Source: Candidatus Coatesiibacteriota bacterium
Lineage (GTDB): Bacteria; RBG-13-66-14
Assembly (NCBI GenBank): GCA_030631385.1
Contig: DAOVLG010000060.1
Coordinates: forward strand, 1-8,098
DNA length: 8,098 nucleotides
Direction: 5' to 3'
Shown here: positions 1 through 6,293 of the stretch, piece after piece
How the letters are laid out: every line of letters begins with the position of its first letter
Numbering within the stretch: the first letter of the stretch is position 1
Made by a program: the position numbers and the translations under genes
Notes under the pieces: model-generated
Seen by the model: the letters and a program-made list of their open reading frames with translations, nothing else
The model's database searches: none
What the model was told of the DNA's origin: nothing

Positions 1-1088
1 AACAATTCCGCCGGATTGAGCGTGATCGCCCGGAGCGCCTCCTCGGGGCTCAGGCCGTGGCGCACGCAGAGGGCGGCGTTGTTGGCCAGCCACTGCACGC
101 CCCAGACGGCGTCGGTCTGGATGCACACCCTGACCCCGGCGGCGTGGAGGACGGCGGCGTTGGCCGGGTTGATTCCCAGAAGCTCCGACTTGTACCTGAG
201 GCCGATGAAGTGGGGCCCGACAACGCAGGTCACCCCGGCCTTCGCCAGTTCGGCGGCCACCTTGTAGCCCTCGGTGCAGTGCTCGAGTGCCATCTCGAGG
301 CCGAACTCGTCCCGAATGCGCAGGGCGGTGAGGATGTCGTCGGCGCGGTGGCAGTGGAGGCGGGCGATGAGCTTACCCTCGAGAACCGGCAGAAGCGCCT
401 CGTGCTTCAGGTCCACCTCGAAGGGGGCCACCGGCTCGCGCTTGTCGGCGGGCTTCTTCTCCATGGTCATCACCTGGGCGCCGTGGTGGAGCTTCTTGGC
501 GGCGTAGTTTTTGGCCTCCGTGAGCGCCCCGCGCAGGACGGCGGCGTTGGCCATGCGCGTCGCCGGGCGCTTTTTCTTCTCCTCCCCGTAGACGGATTTG
601 GGGTTGTAGCCCAGCGCCATCTTCATCCCCACGGGATAGGAGCGGACGAGATCGTCCACGGTGACGCCCTTGGTGCGGATGGCGGCCAGGGTGCCGCCGA
701 TGACGTTGGCCGAGCCGGGCATGGTGGCCACGGTGGTCACCCCGGCGGCCAGGACGTCGGGGAAGGCGATGGCGTGCGGGTTGAGCGCGTCTATGACCCG
801 CAGCTCCGGGGTGACCGGGTCGGTCATCTCGTTGCCGTCCCAGTTGTCCTCGCCCTGGGCCTCGTTGAAGACGCCGATGTGGGCGTGGGCTTCGATGAGT
901 CCGGGAACCAGGGTCATCCCGCGCGCCTCGAGGCGCTCGACCCCCCCGGGAACCTTTACCTCCGACTCGGGGCCGACAGCCAGTATCTCGTCCCCCTGGA
1001 CGACGACGGTCCCCGGCTCGTGTACCGGTCCCGAGACGGTGTGTACCCGGGCGCCGACGATGGCGGTAACCTTCTTTTCCTCTGCCAT
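1..1088 (-). CDS. Imidazolonepropionase-like metal-dependent amidohydrolase (3' end outside window)
   Basis: This is a metal-dependent amidohydrolase with a TIM-barrel fold, of the group annotated 'imidazolonepropionase and related amidohydrolases'; these hydrolyse cyclic or linear amide bonds, and the substrate here cannot be told. 362 residues are visible and the C-terminus is cut off by the window edge. Seen in order: the N-terminal small beta-domain (residues 1-60, with GARVHTVSG), the HAH metal pair at 68-70, GVTTVATMPGSANVIGG around 116-132, a possible bridging lysine at K156 in the GMKMALGYNPKSVYG stretch, LHCHRADD (H245, H247), LEHCTEGYK (H270) and IQTD (D326, the expected catalytic/metal Asp). 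It ends in the family-typical GLSPEEALRAITLNPAEL. The ATG at 1088-1086 follows a strong GGAGG at 1097-1093 with a 4-nt spacer. It starts 23 bp after the phosphorylase stop, so the two are probably one operon. No signal peptide is seen, so it is probably cytoplasmic. The family is secure; the specific reaction is unknown. Confidence 0.92.
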   Translation of the reverse strand, partial: MAEEKKVTAIVGARVHTVSGPVHEPGTVVVQGDEILAVGPESEVKVPGGVERLEARGMTLVPGLIEAHAHIGVFNEAQGEDNWDGNEMTDPVTPELRVIDALNPHAIAFPDVLAAGVTTVATMPGSANVIGGTLAAIRTKGVTVDDLVRSYPVGMKMALGYNPKSVYGEEKKKRPATRMANAAVLRGALTEAKNYAAKKLHHGAQVMTMEKKPADKREPVAPFEVDLKHEALLPVLEGKLIARLHCHRADDILTALRIRDEFGLEMALEHCTEGYKVAAELAKAGVTCVVGPHFIGLRYKSELLGINPANAAVLHAAGVRVCIQTDAVWGVQWLANNAALCVRHGLSPEEALRAITLNPAEL

Positions 1089-1111
1089 TTGTCCTCCGAT
1101 GAGCGTCTGGA

Positions 1112-2410
1112 TCAGCTCAGGATTTTGCGGATGAGCGGTCGGGGCGCGGGCGGCTCCTCGCCGATGGTTATCCCGCCGGACAGCTCCTTCAGCGCGGCCC
1201 GTAGCTTGTCTTCCTCTGAGGCGTGCACGACGAGGATCGGATCGCCCTTTGTAAGCCTCGATCCCGGCTTGGCGATGATCTCCACCCCGGCTTCCGGGTC
1301 TACTTCGTCGTCTGTGAGTGTGCGTCCCGCGCCGGCCAGCCCGGCCGCCCGGCCCACGACCAGGGCGTCCAGTCTGCGCAGCCAGCCGTCCCTGGGTGCC
1401 TTCAACTCGGCGGAGTAGGCCGTGCTCCGCTTCCGTTTGGCGAAGGCGTCCAGGTCGCCGCCCTGGGCCGCGATCATTTGCTCGAAAACCTCGCGCGCCG
1501 AGCCGTCGTCGAGACCCCTTCGGGCCAGTTCGCGCGCCGCGGTGATACCGGGAGCGATACCGGCCGCCTTCAACCCCTGGGCGGCAAGCTCCAGGGAGAG
1601 CTCCCGCACCTCGGGAACATCCTCACCGGCGAGGACCGCCAGCGCCTCCTCCACCTCCAGGGCGTTGCCCACCCTCCGTCCCAGGGGGGCGCCCATCTCG
1701 CTCACCACGCAGACACAGGTCTTGCCCGCCTTCTCGGACGCCCGTTTGATCCAGCGCGCCAGTCGCAGAGCCCGGGGCTGGCTCGCAAATAGCGCCCCCC
1801 GACCCGTCTTCACGTCAATGACGAAGGTGTCCGCCCCGGCGGCCAGCTTCTTGCCCACGATGCTGGCCGTCACCAACGGGATCGAGTCCACCGTGGCGGT
1901 CACGTCGCGCAGGTGGTAGAGGACGGCGTCGGCGGGAGCGATTCTTCGTGAGTGCCCGGCGATGAAGCAGCCCGTCCGGGTGAGGATCCGCCGAAGCTCC
2001 TCCGGCGACAGCTCGGCCCGGTAGCCGGGGATCGCCGCAAGCTTGTCCAGGGTTCCACCGGTGTGCCCGAGACCCCGGCCGGAGAGCTTGGGCACCGCGA
2101 CGCCGCAGGCGGCCAACAGCGGCACGACCACCAGGGAGAGCTTGTCGCCCACCCCGCCGGTGGAGTGCTTGTCCACCAGTGGGCGGTCCACACCGGGCCA
2201 GGTGAGCCGTTCACCGGACCCGGCGATCGCCTCGGTCAGGGCGTAGGTTTCCGAAAAGTCCATCCCCCGCAGGTAGACGGCCATCAGGAGCGCGGCGAGC
2301 TGGTATGGAGGGACGAGCCCCCCGGAGGCCGCCTCGGCTATCCAGCGCCAGTCTTGGGGCCTAAGGCGTTTACCGTCACGCTTGGCGGCGATGAGCCGTT
2401 GGAAATCCAA
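1112..2410 (-). CDS. deoA: Pyrimidine-nucleoside / thymidine phosphorylase
   Basis: This cytoplasmic enzyme reversibly phosphorolyses pyrimidine (deoxy)nucleosides to base plus (deoxy)ribose-1-phosphate in nucleoside salvage. The 432-residue length is normal for the family. Visible motifs: the phosphate-binding KHSTGGVGDK (81-90), the family signature SGRGLGHTGGTLDKL (110-124), LRDVTATVDSIPL (167-179) and TASIVGKKLAAG (181-192). H82, R168, S183 and K187 sit three residues before the E. coli DeoA active-site residues H85, R171, S186 and K190. Residue 108 is Lys, as I recall for Bacillus-type pyrimidine-nucleoside phosphorylase (Pdp), where E. coli DeoA has Met111; this suggests it may also accept uridine. 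The usual GAFM motif after DVK reads GALF (205-208). The start is TTG at 2410-2408: an in-frame TGA lies two codons upstream (2416-2414), and GGAG at 2420-2417 is 6 nt away. The amidohydrolase follows after 23 bp. The symbol could equally be pdp. Confidence 0.96.
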   Translation of the reverse strand: MDFQRLIAAKRDGKRLRPQDWRWIAEAASGGLVPPYQLAALLMAVYLRGMDFSETYALTEAIAGSGERLTWPGVDRPLVDKHSTGGVGDKLSLVVVPLLAACGVAVPKLSGRGLGHTGGTLDKLAAIPGYRAELSPEELRRILTRTGCFIAGHSRRIAPADAVLYHLRDVTATVDSIPLVTASIVGKKLAAGADTFVIDVKTGRGALFASQPRALRLARWIKRASEKAGKTCVCVVSEMGAPLGRRVGNALEVEEALAVLAGEDVPEVRELSLELAAQGLKAAGIAPGITAARELARRGLDDGSAREVFEQMIAAQGGDLDAFAKRKRSTAYSAELKAPRDGWLRRLDALVVGRAAGLAGAGRTLTDDEVDPEAGVEIIAKPGSRLTKGDPILVVHASEEDKLRAALKELSGGITIGEEPPAPRPLIRKILS

Positions 2411-2420
2411 TCCTCACTCC
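2408..2420 (-). promoter_or_regulatory. Ribosome binding site and TTG start of the phosphorylase
   Basis: Read on the minus strand, GGAG (2420-2417) is followed by TGAGGA and then TTG (2410-2408). The TGA inside this spacer (2416-2414) is in frame, so translation cannot begin further upstream. The next in-frame ATG is deep in the conserved N-terminal domain (residue 43). TTG is therefore the best supported start. Confidence 0.8.
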
Positions 2421-2866
2421 ACCGGATCACCCTCGACCGATTCCGTTGACTTTTCCTCCGGGATCATCACCCGTTTATGAACCAGCAAAGGGAATACTCC
2501 AGAGATATTTAGGGTTGTTTTGTTCGCTTAGGTGGTTGAATCGTAACTACATCCAACGAATGAACTACGTAGATTGCGCTTCGATCCACCGTGAGAGGCG
2601 ATAGCAGCCGTTGTCTTGTTGGGACTGGCACACGTGCTCGCCGGCGGTGGCACAGTTTTTGCGCAAATAAACCTCGAATAATATCCGCCGGGCCTCCTCG
2701 TGCAAAAACCTGTGCCACCGCCTCTGCAATCGTGGTAACGGCAGTGTGCGCCGGGCACCCGTCACGTTTCATGCTTTCCGCCACATTCGATACTCATCCG
2801 GTGCCGGGACGCCATACACCAATACACTGAAACCGGCACGAATACCACCGTACCGCCCGTTCATGA
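2411..2866. other. 456-bp intergenic region without a convincing gene
   Basis: This region lies between the stop of the 232-residue lipoprotein gene and the phosphorylase TTG. It holds several short overlapping reading frames of 66-91 codons on the minus strand and one on the plus strand. None has a clear Shine-Dalgarno site, recognisable domain or dominance over the others, so I do not call them. Its composition is more AT-rich than its flanks, especially 2450-2580 and 2655-2685. Its main structure is a long inverted repeat at 2643-2722, listed separately. A weaker inverted pair, GTGCCGG (2801-2807) and CCGGCAC (2833-2839), sits nearer the lipoprotein gene. The phosphorylase promoter should lie here, probably within 2420-2520, but no -35/-10 pair was convincing. 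No tRNA or known riboswitch was recognised. Confidence 0.6.
2643..2722. repeat. Long inverted repeat (22 paired bases per arm, 35-nt loop)
   Basis: The left arm at 2643-2664 (GGCGGTGGCACAG, then TTTTTGCGC) pairs with the right arm at 2700-2722. There are 13 consecutive pairs, one unpaired C at 2709, then nine more pairs including one G/T. The loop is 2665-2699. Neither strand has a terminal T-run directly after the stem, so a classical intrinsic terminator is unlikely. The GGTGGCACAG-type arm and the intergenic position suggest a dispersed repeat or a short non-autonomous mobile element remnant. No flanking target-site duplication was obvious. Confidence 0.75.
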
Positions 2867-3565
2867 TTAGTGATCATCCTTTTCCTCCACGGGTGGTGGC
2901 GGGGGTGGCTTGACGGATAAATTTTGTGCGATCCGGCGGAGCTCGGGAATGAAGATTTCCCGTGCGTCGGCGAAGCAGTAGCCGGACAGGATGTGGGCCT
3001 CGCGCCCGACCAGAAGGAGGGAAACCTCGTTGTAGGCCCGTTCCGGCTCCCCCTGGGAGTTGCGTTTCAGGTCGTGGTAGGAGAGGGTGGCGCACCGATA
3101 GCCGTCCAGGCCCGGCGGGTCAGCGTCTTCAAGGACGGGGTCCTCGGCCCGGTCCTCGATGAGGTCGCGCAGATCGCCGGCCAGAGCCTTGGGAAGGTCG
3201 CCTCCCGCCGTGAGGACGCCGGCCGTGCGGTCGGGCAGGTCGGGCAGACGGTAGGCCTCCACGTAGCCCAGCTCGGAGTCGTCGCTGGGGTCGGCGCGGC
3301 GGATCAGGAAGAGGCTGCCGGCCAGGGAGCGGTTGATCCAGGCGCCGTTGGGCGTCACGGTCGAGTAGGGTTCCTCCTCGATGAGCCTTCCCGGGCCGTA
3401 GAGTTCGGCGAAATCCGTAAAAACTGCCTCCGCCGCGGTCTCCTCCGATTCTTCAGGGGCGTCGGCGTCTTCGAGCAGATGGCGCAGGGGGTCCTGCCCG
3501 TCTTCGCCGCAGCCGGCGAAGGCCAGCAGGAGGATGGTCGGAAGGAGGGTGAATAAATGGCGCAT
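2867..3565 (-). CDS. Putative lipoprotein, single-module member of the envelope paralogue cluster
   Basis: Unrecognised 232-residue exported protein. It has a lipoprotein signal peptide (MRHLFTLLPTILLLAFAGC) with lipidated Cys19 and Gly at +2, then a very acidic tether (about 20-60). One copy of the cluster's shared module follows: TPNGAW at 71-76, a helical acidic middle around 120-150, YRCATLSYHDLK (156-167), YNEVSLLLVG (178-187) and SGYCFAD (194-200). It ends in six consecutive prolines (220-225) and an acidic tail. The last 60 residues align by eye with the 211-residue neighbour (YNEVSLLLVG versus FNEVSLALIG; YCFAD versus YCYSD), so the two look like closest relatives. It is separated from the other four genes by 327 bp, so it may have its own promoter. 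The ATG at 3565 lacks a Shine-Dalgarno site; a small hairpin (3573-3589) lies where one would be. It is probably anchored in the outer membrane if the cell is diderm. Function unknown. Confidence 0.85.
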   Translation of the reverse strand: MRHLFTLLPTILLLAFAGCGEDGQDPLRHLLEDADAPEESEETAAEAVFTDFAELYGPGRLIEEEPYSTVTPNGAWINRSLAGSLFLIRRADPSDDSELGYVEAYRLPDLPDRTAGVLTAGGDLPKALAGDLRDLIEDRAEDPVLEDADPPGLDGYRCATLSYHDLKRNSQGEPERAYNEVSLLLVGREAHILSGYCFADAREIFIPELRRIAQNLSVKPPPPPPVEEKDDH

Positions 3566-3572
3566 CGTGTCG

Positions 3573-3589
3573 CCAACGCAGCGCGTTGG
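3573..3589. repeat. Perfect 7-bp hairpin just upstream of a lipoprotein start codon
   Basis: CCAACGC (3573-3579) and GCGTTGG (3583-3589) are exact complements around a 3-nt loop. The stem ends 7 nt before the ATG of the 232-residue lipoprotein gene, in the position where a ribosome binding site would be expected, and no purine-rich site is visible there. It could affect initiation, but it is short and may be chance. Confidence 0.5.
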
Positions 3590-3623
3590 ATCGCAGTATC
3601 GCGACGAGAGCTTTAGCTAATTC

Positions 3624-3676
3624 GCAAGCAACCGCCGCGAGCGGTGCGTAACTAATAGTTCCCGTTGGTCGCTTGC
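3624..3676 (-). repeat. Nested inverted repeats, possible three-way-junction leader RNA
   Basis: On the minus strand GCAAGCGACC (3676-3667) can pair with GGTTGCTTGC (3633-3624) with only one G/T wobble. Inside lie AACT-ATT-AGTT (3660-3650) and ACCGC-TCGCG-GCGGT (3645-3631); the second hairpin shares three bases with the outer helix. This could be a structured 5' leader about 60-110 nt before the fifth paralogue's start, or a degraded palindromic repeat. No known RNA family is recognised. Confidence 0.35.
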
Positions 3677-3691
3677 CTCTACAACGACCGG

Positions 3692-3716
3692 AAAAATGAC
3701 CAGCGCGGGGCGCTGG
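3692..3716 (-). terminator. Candidate intrinsic terminator downstream of the four-gene operon
   Basis: Read on the minus strand, CCAGCGC (3716-3710) pairs exactly with GCGCTGG (3706-3700) across a 3-nt CCC loop. The sequence TCA and then five Ts (3696-3692) follow. The stem is short but GC-rich. It lies about 175 bp after the stop of the 211-residue gene, so it would terminate the operon after a long 3' end. Confidence 0.45.
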
Positions 3717-3791
3717 ACCCCGGCTCCGCGAAGAGGGCTTTTTAAGAATTTGATAATCACTTCCCGCGAACGATGCTTTACTTCACCATTG

Positions 3792-3831
3792 AAAACAGGT
3801 AGGAGCCGACCTTCAGGACGGCCCGCCCTAC
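3792..3831 (-). terminator. GTAGG...CCTAC hairpin with T-run, candidate terminator or repeat
   Basis: The outer helix is GTAGG (3799-3803) with CCTAC (3827-3831). The inner helix is GCCG (3805-3808) with CGGC (3819-3822), followed by CCT with AGG after an A/A mismatch. On the minus strand the hairpin is followed by CTG and TTTT (3795-3792). It lies about 60 bp past the operon's last stop codon. The pattern also resembles dispersed GTAGG-type intergenic palindromes, so it could be a repeat element acting as a terminator. Confidence 0.4.
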
Positions 3832-3892
3832 TTTCCCGCCGCAGGAGAGGATGGGGGAAATGGGATCGAAGCGTTTCATCGGGCGGTGTATT

Positions 3893-4528
3893 TTATGGGG
3901 CGTCCTCTGTGTCGCCACCTTCGGCGAATATCCGACGACCGTCAACGGTCAAACTCCCCTTCAACGCCTCGTACTCGGGCACGAGCTCCTCGGCCTCGTC
4001 CGAGTAGCAGTAGAAGGCGACGAGGTGGAGGTCGTCGCCGATGAGGGCGAGGGAGACCTCGTTGAAGGTTTTGGCCGGCGAGTCGGCGTGGAGCTGCTCC
4101 TTGAAATCGTGGAAGCGCCAGGCGGCCGAAAGCGCCGGCTCCGCGGCCGTGATCGGCTCCGTTCCGATCCACTCCAGCTCCGGGCTGAGCCGGGTGATCT
4201 CCAGCCGGAGCATGGCGGCCAGGTCGGCGAGCACCTGCTCCTCGGCGCCGGCGGAGCGGATCCACTCCTCGGGGTCCAGGTAACGGTCGTAGTAGAGGCA
4301 CTCCAGGTAGGCCAGCTCGTCCTCGCTCCCGGCCTGGTAGCTGCGGACGAAGAGGGCCGAGGACTCATACCCGTTCCCCTGAACACTCCAGGCGTCGTGT
4401 GGGGCTTGCAGGGCGTAACGGCCCGAGGCGAGCGGTCCGCCCGGACCGTGCTCCGGGGTGCAGCCGGCCAGTATCACCAGTACGATGATTACCCCGAAGC
4501 TGATCTTACCGGCTTCCCGCACACGCAC
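3893..4528 (-). CDS. Putative lipoprotein, single-module member of the envelope paralogue cluster
   Basis: Unrecognised 211-residue exported protein, last gene of the four-gene operon. Its signal peptide ends in the clear lipobox LAGC (lipidated Cys23, Thr at +2). One shared module follows: APHDAW at 42-47, a helical middle (95-115), AAEPALSAAWRFHDFK (128-143), FNEVSLALIG (155-164) and FYCYSDEAEEL (172-182). It ends in a short acidic tail. It most resembles the 232-residue paralogue downstream. The start is uncertain. The GTG at 4528 comes 1 nt after the upstream gene's TGA but has no spaced Shine-Dalgarno site. The GTG two codons later (4522-4520) has GAGG at 4531-4528 with a 5-nt spacer, which would give 209 residues. 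The near-overlap suggests translational coupling with the 218-residue gene. Function unknown; probably membrane-anchored and facing the periplasm or outer-membrane surface. Confidence 0.86.
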   Translation of the reverse strand: MRVREAGKISFGVIIVLVILAGCTPEHGPGGPLASGRYALQAPHDAWSVQGNGYESSALFVRSYQAGSEDELAYLECLYYDRYLDPEEWIRSAGAEEQVLADLAAMLRLEITRLSPELEWIGTEPITAAEPALSAAWRFHDFKEQLHADSPAKTFNEVSLALIGDDLHLVAFYCYSDEAEELVPEYEALKGSLTVDGRRIFAEGGDTEDAP

Positions 4529-4532
4529 CTCA
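4520..4532 (-). promoter_or_regulatory. Stop/start junction with GAGG and two candidate GTG starts
   Basis: On the minus strand the upstream stop TGA (4532-4530) overlaps GAGG (4531-4528), which overlaps the first candidate GTG (4528-4526). The second GTG (4522-4520) is in the same frame and correctly spaced from GAGG (5 nt). The second start fits ribosome-binding rules better, and translation is probably coupled to termination of the gene before it. Confidence 0.5.
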
Positions 4533-5186
4533 GAGGTTCCAGCCGGTGGAAATCTCCGTCATGGATTCCAGTTCCTCATCGGTCAACCCTTCGTCGGCGA
4601 CTTCCAGAGAGCCGCCGATGACGGCCTCGGCGAAGCGCGGGAATACCAGACCGGACACGAGGGCCTCGATCTCAGAGCGGATGAGCCCCTCCTCATCGGC
4701 CAGGCAGCCGGTGTCCAGGAACCAGTAGCGGTTTTCCACGAAGTAGAGCCGGTCGAGATGGAACCGCCGCTCGCCGTCGGTCTCCTCGTGGTAAGTGAAC
4801 TGGACGGCCAGGTAGGGCTCGGAGTAGAGGGTCGGCTGGTTCTCCTCGAGGGTCGCCCGGGGCGAGATGTGGTCTATCTGTTCGCGCAACAGGTCGGCGG
4901 CCGTCTCGAGGAACTGGGCCTCGGTGCCGGCGAAGCGGAGTACGCTCTCGGAGTCCAGCCCATCCCCGGCGTAGTAGAGTTTGAACTCGCCCAACAGACT
5001 GCTGCGGTAGTAGCGTCGCAGAAGAAGGGCGTCGTCGGCGGGAATGCGCACCCACTCGGCGTTGGGGGTGGTGGTCCTGATCAGGCCCCAGCTCACCGTT
5101 TTTTCGCCGGGCAGCGGCTCGGCGGCGCAGCCCAATAACAGAAGCGCCCCCAGGGTCGTTAGGAGAACCACACCGGTTTTATACAT
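4530..5186 (-). CDS. Putative lipoprotein, single-module member of the envelope paralogue cluster
   Basis: Unrecognised 218-residue exported protein, third gene of the operon. It has a textbook lipoprotein signal: a Lys near the N-terminus, then ALLLLGC with lipidated Cys20 and Ala at +2. The shared module is well preserved: TPNAEW (40-45), a long helix (85-108), SEPYLAVQFTYHE (122-134), FHLDRLYFVENRYWFLD (142-158) and GCLADEE (160-166). A C-terminal extension (184-218) contains an acidic TDEELESM helix. Cys161 is the only cysteine besides the lipidated one. The start lies 9 bp after the stop of the 365-residue gene. No Shine-Dalgarno site is visible before ATG 5186, so initiation probably depends on coupling. 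The position and module suggest the protein works with its neighbours in the envelope; no enzymatic motif is seen. Confidence 0.87.
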   Translation of the reverse strand: MYKTGVVLLTTLGALLLLGCAAEPLPGEKTVSWGLIRTTTPNAEWVRIPADDALLLRRYYRSSLLGEFKLYYAGDGLDSESVLRFAGTEAQFLETAADLLREQIDHISPRATLEENQPTLYSEPYLAVQFTYHEETDGERRFHLDRLYFVENRYWFLDTGCLADEEGLIRSEIEALVSGLVFPRFAEAVIGGSLEVADEGLTDEELESMTEISTGWNL

Positions 5187-5195
5187 CGTTATGTA

Positions 5196-6293
5196 CTATT
5201 CGCCGTCATCCGGCTCGGGGGCGTCATCGAAGTCCTCCATGAAATCCCAGTAGTCCTCGAAACTGCCGGCGCCCGGTTCGATCACCGTTCCCTCGGCCAT
5301 CTTCTCCAGCACGGGGGCCATCCGGTCCTCGTACTCCACCCCCACGACGGCCTCTAGGTAGTAGGACTCGCCCTCGAGGATCAACTGGGCGTCGTAGTGG
5401 TACTCGTCGCCCAGCCCCAGGTCCACGTGGTAGGCCCAGGCGGCGTAGGGGGTCTGGCCCTCCCGGGCGAAGCCGTCGCCTACATACTCCACCTCGAAGC
5501 CGGTGAAGTAGGAATCCAGGAACTCGCGCAGCTCGCCCATCAGCTGTTCGGCCGTTTTCTCACCCGTGGGGTCCGGCTCGTCAACCCGGTACATCATCAG
5601 GTTGGCCATCTCATCGAAGCCGTCATAGGCGGTCAGGGTGACGCCGCCGAAATCCTCGACGGCGATCCAGGGTCCGTCACCCACGGTGAGAGTAAAACCG
5701 CCCAGGGAGACGACGTCGCCGTCGGTGTATCTCTGGGCCTCCCACTCGGGCAGCTCCACGCCGGTGAGAACCTCTTCCATGCCCCCCTCGATCTCGTCGG
5801 CCTTCTCCTCGACGACGTAGAGGTTGGCGGCGAAGATGTAGTCGGAGTGGAGGTAGAGGGCGTCCAGGTTGAAGAACCGTTGGGGCTCCTCCGACTCCTC
5901 TTCCCAGCCGAAGCCCTCGTCGGTGTAGTACCGTCCGACCATGAGGTACGGCTCGGTCACCCGGATGCTCATCCCCATCTCGACGACCAGGTAGTTGTCC
6001 TGGATGTGTTCGTCGAGGAGATCGGCCAGGGCGGTCAGGGTCTTCTCGAGGTCGGCCCGGCCCTGGTCCTCGGAAACCGGCGACAGCTGGAAGGAGTAGA
6101 GGCTCAGGGTGCCGAAGTCGAGGTCGGGGTCGTCGGGGTTGGGCCACCAGGCGTGGATCTCGTTTCCGTAGTCCTCGTACTCCCAATCCGGAGAGGGCAG
6201 GTTCACCTTAATTTCTCCCTCGCCGACCCGGTCTCCCAGGGCGAGGGCGAAGGTCGCCAGCAGGATCAGGAGCAGCGTTACGATGCGGGTCAT
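5196..6293 (-). CDS. Sec-exported two-module protein of the paralogue cluster, not a lipoprotein
   Basis: Unrecognised 365-residue acidic protein, second gene of the operon. The signal peptide (MTRIVTLLLILLATFALALG, likely cleavage near residue 20) has no lipobox cysteine, and the whole protein contains no Cys. It should therefore be released into the periplasm or outside, unlike the other four. Two copies of the shared module are visible: residues about 27-180 (LPSPDW, 32-37; TEPYLMVGRYY, 113-123; FFNLDALYLHSDYIFA, 140-155) and about 196-340 (VGDGPWI, 204-210; TPYAAWAYHVD, 281-291; YDAQLILEGESYYL, 300-313). The C-terminus is a Trp/Phe/Asp/Glu-rich tail (343-365). ATG 6293 overlaps the previous stop by 4 bp (ATGA) and has a strong GGAGG with a 4-nt spacer. 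In both modules Val replaces the Cys found in relatives. Function unknown. Confidence 0.88.
   Translation of the reverse strand: MTRIVTLLLILLATFALALGDRVGEGEIKVNLPSPDWEYEDYGNEIHAWWPNPDDPDLDFGTLSLYSFQLSPVSEDQGRADLEKTLTALADLLDEHIQDNYLVVEMGMSIRVTEPYLMVGRYYTDEGFGWEEESEEPQRFFNLDALYLHSDYIFAANLYVVEEKADEIEGGMEEVLTGVELPEWEAQRYTDGDVVSLGGFTLTVGDGPWIAVEDFGGVTLTAYDGFDEMANLMMYRVDEPDPTGEKTAEQLMGELREFLDSYFTGFEVEYVGDGFAREGQTPYAAWAYHVDLGLGDEYHYDAQLILEGESYYLEAVVGVEYEDRMAPVLEKMAEGTVIEPGAGSFEDYWDFMEDFDDAPEPDDGE

Larger units (their letters stand above)
3566..3892. other. 327-bp hairpin-rich intergenic region
   Basis: This region separates the four-gene exported-protein operon from the fifth paralogue. I see no gene in it; the short plus-strand frames have no support. 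On the minus strand it contains, in order, a hairpin at 3831-3799 followed by TTTT, an AT-rich stretch around 3740-3770 that might hold a promoter for the next gene, a GC-rich hairpin at 3716-3700 followed by TTTTT, a set of nested inverted repeats between 3676 and 3624, and a small hairpin just before the next start codon. It plausibly combines termination of the upstream operon with a leader for the downstream gene. No known riboswitch or tRNA is recognised. Confidence 0.6.

Noticed and set aside
57..1418. 453-codon open frame on the plus strand across the amidohydrolase and the end of the phosphorylase
   Set aside because: It runs antisense to two well supported enzymes and crosses their gap. 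Its translation is low-complexity and Gly/Val/His-rich with no domain, as expected from a high-GC shadow frame.
2446..2490. TTGACT at 2446 with a downstream AT-rich stretch as a plus-strand promoter
   Set aside because: No plus-strand gene follows, the -10 region is poor, and all supported genes read the other way.
2643..2722. Intrinsic terminator for the 232-residue lipoprotein gene
   Set aside because: The stem is strong but neither strand has a T-run immediately after it, and it lies about 145 bp past the stop codon.
2509..2784. Overlapping small frames on the minus strand (91, 76 and 66 codons)
   Set aside because: All three frames are open over the same stretch, none has a ribosome binding site or domain, and the inverted repeat runs through them. 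They are better explained as non-coding.
3573..3831. CRISPR array or tandem repeat in the hairpin-rich gap
   Set aside because: The hairpins differ in sequence from each other and there are no evenly spaced direct repeats.
3851..4621. 256-codon open frame on the plus strand
   Set aside because: It is antisense to the 211-residue lipoprotein gene, which has a clear lipobox and paralogues on both sides.
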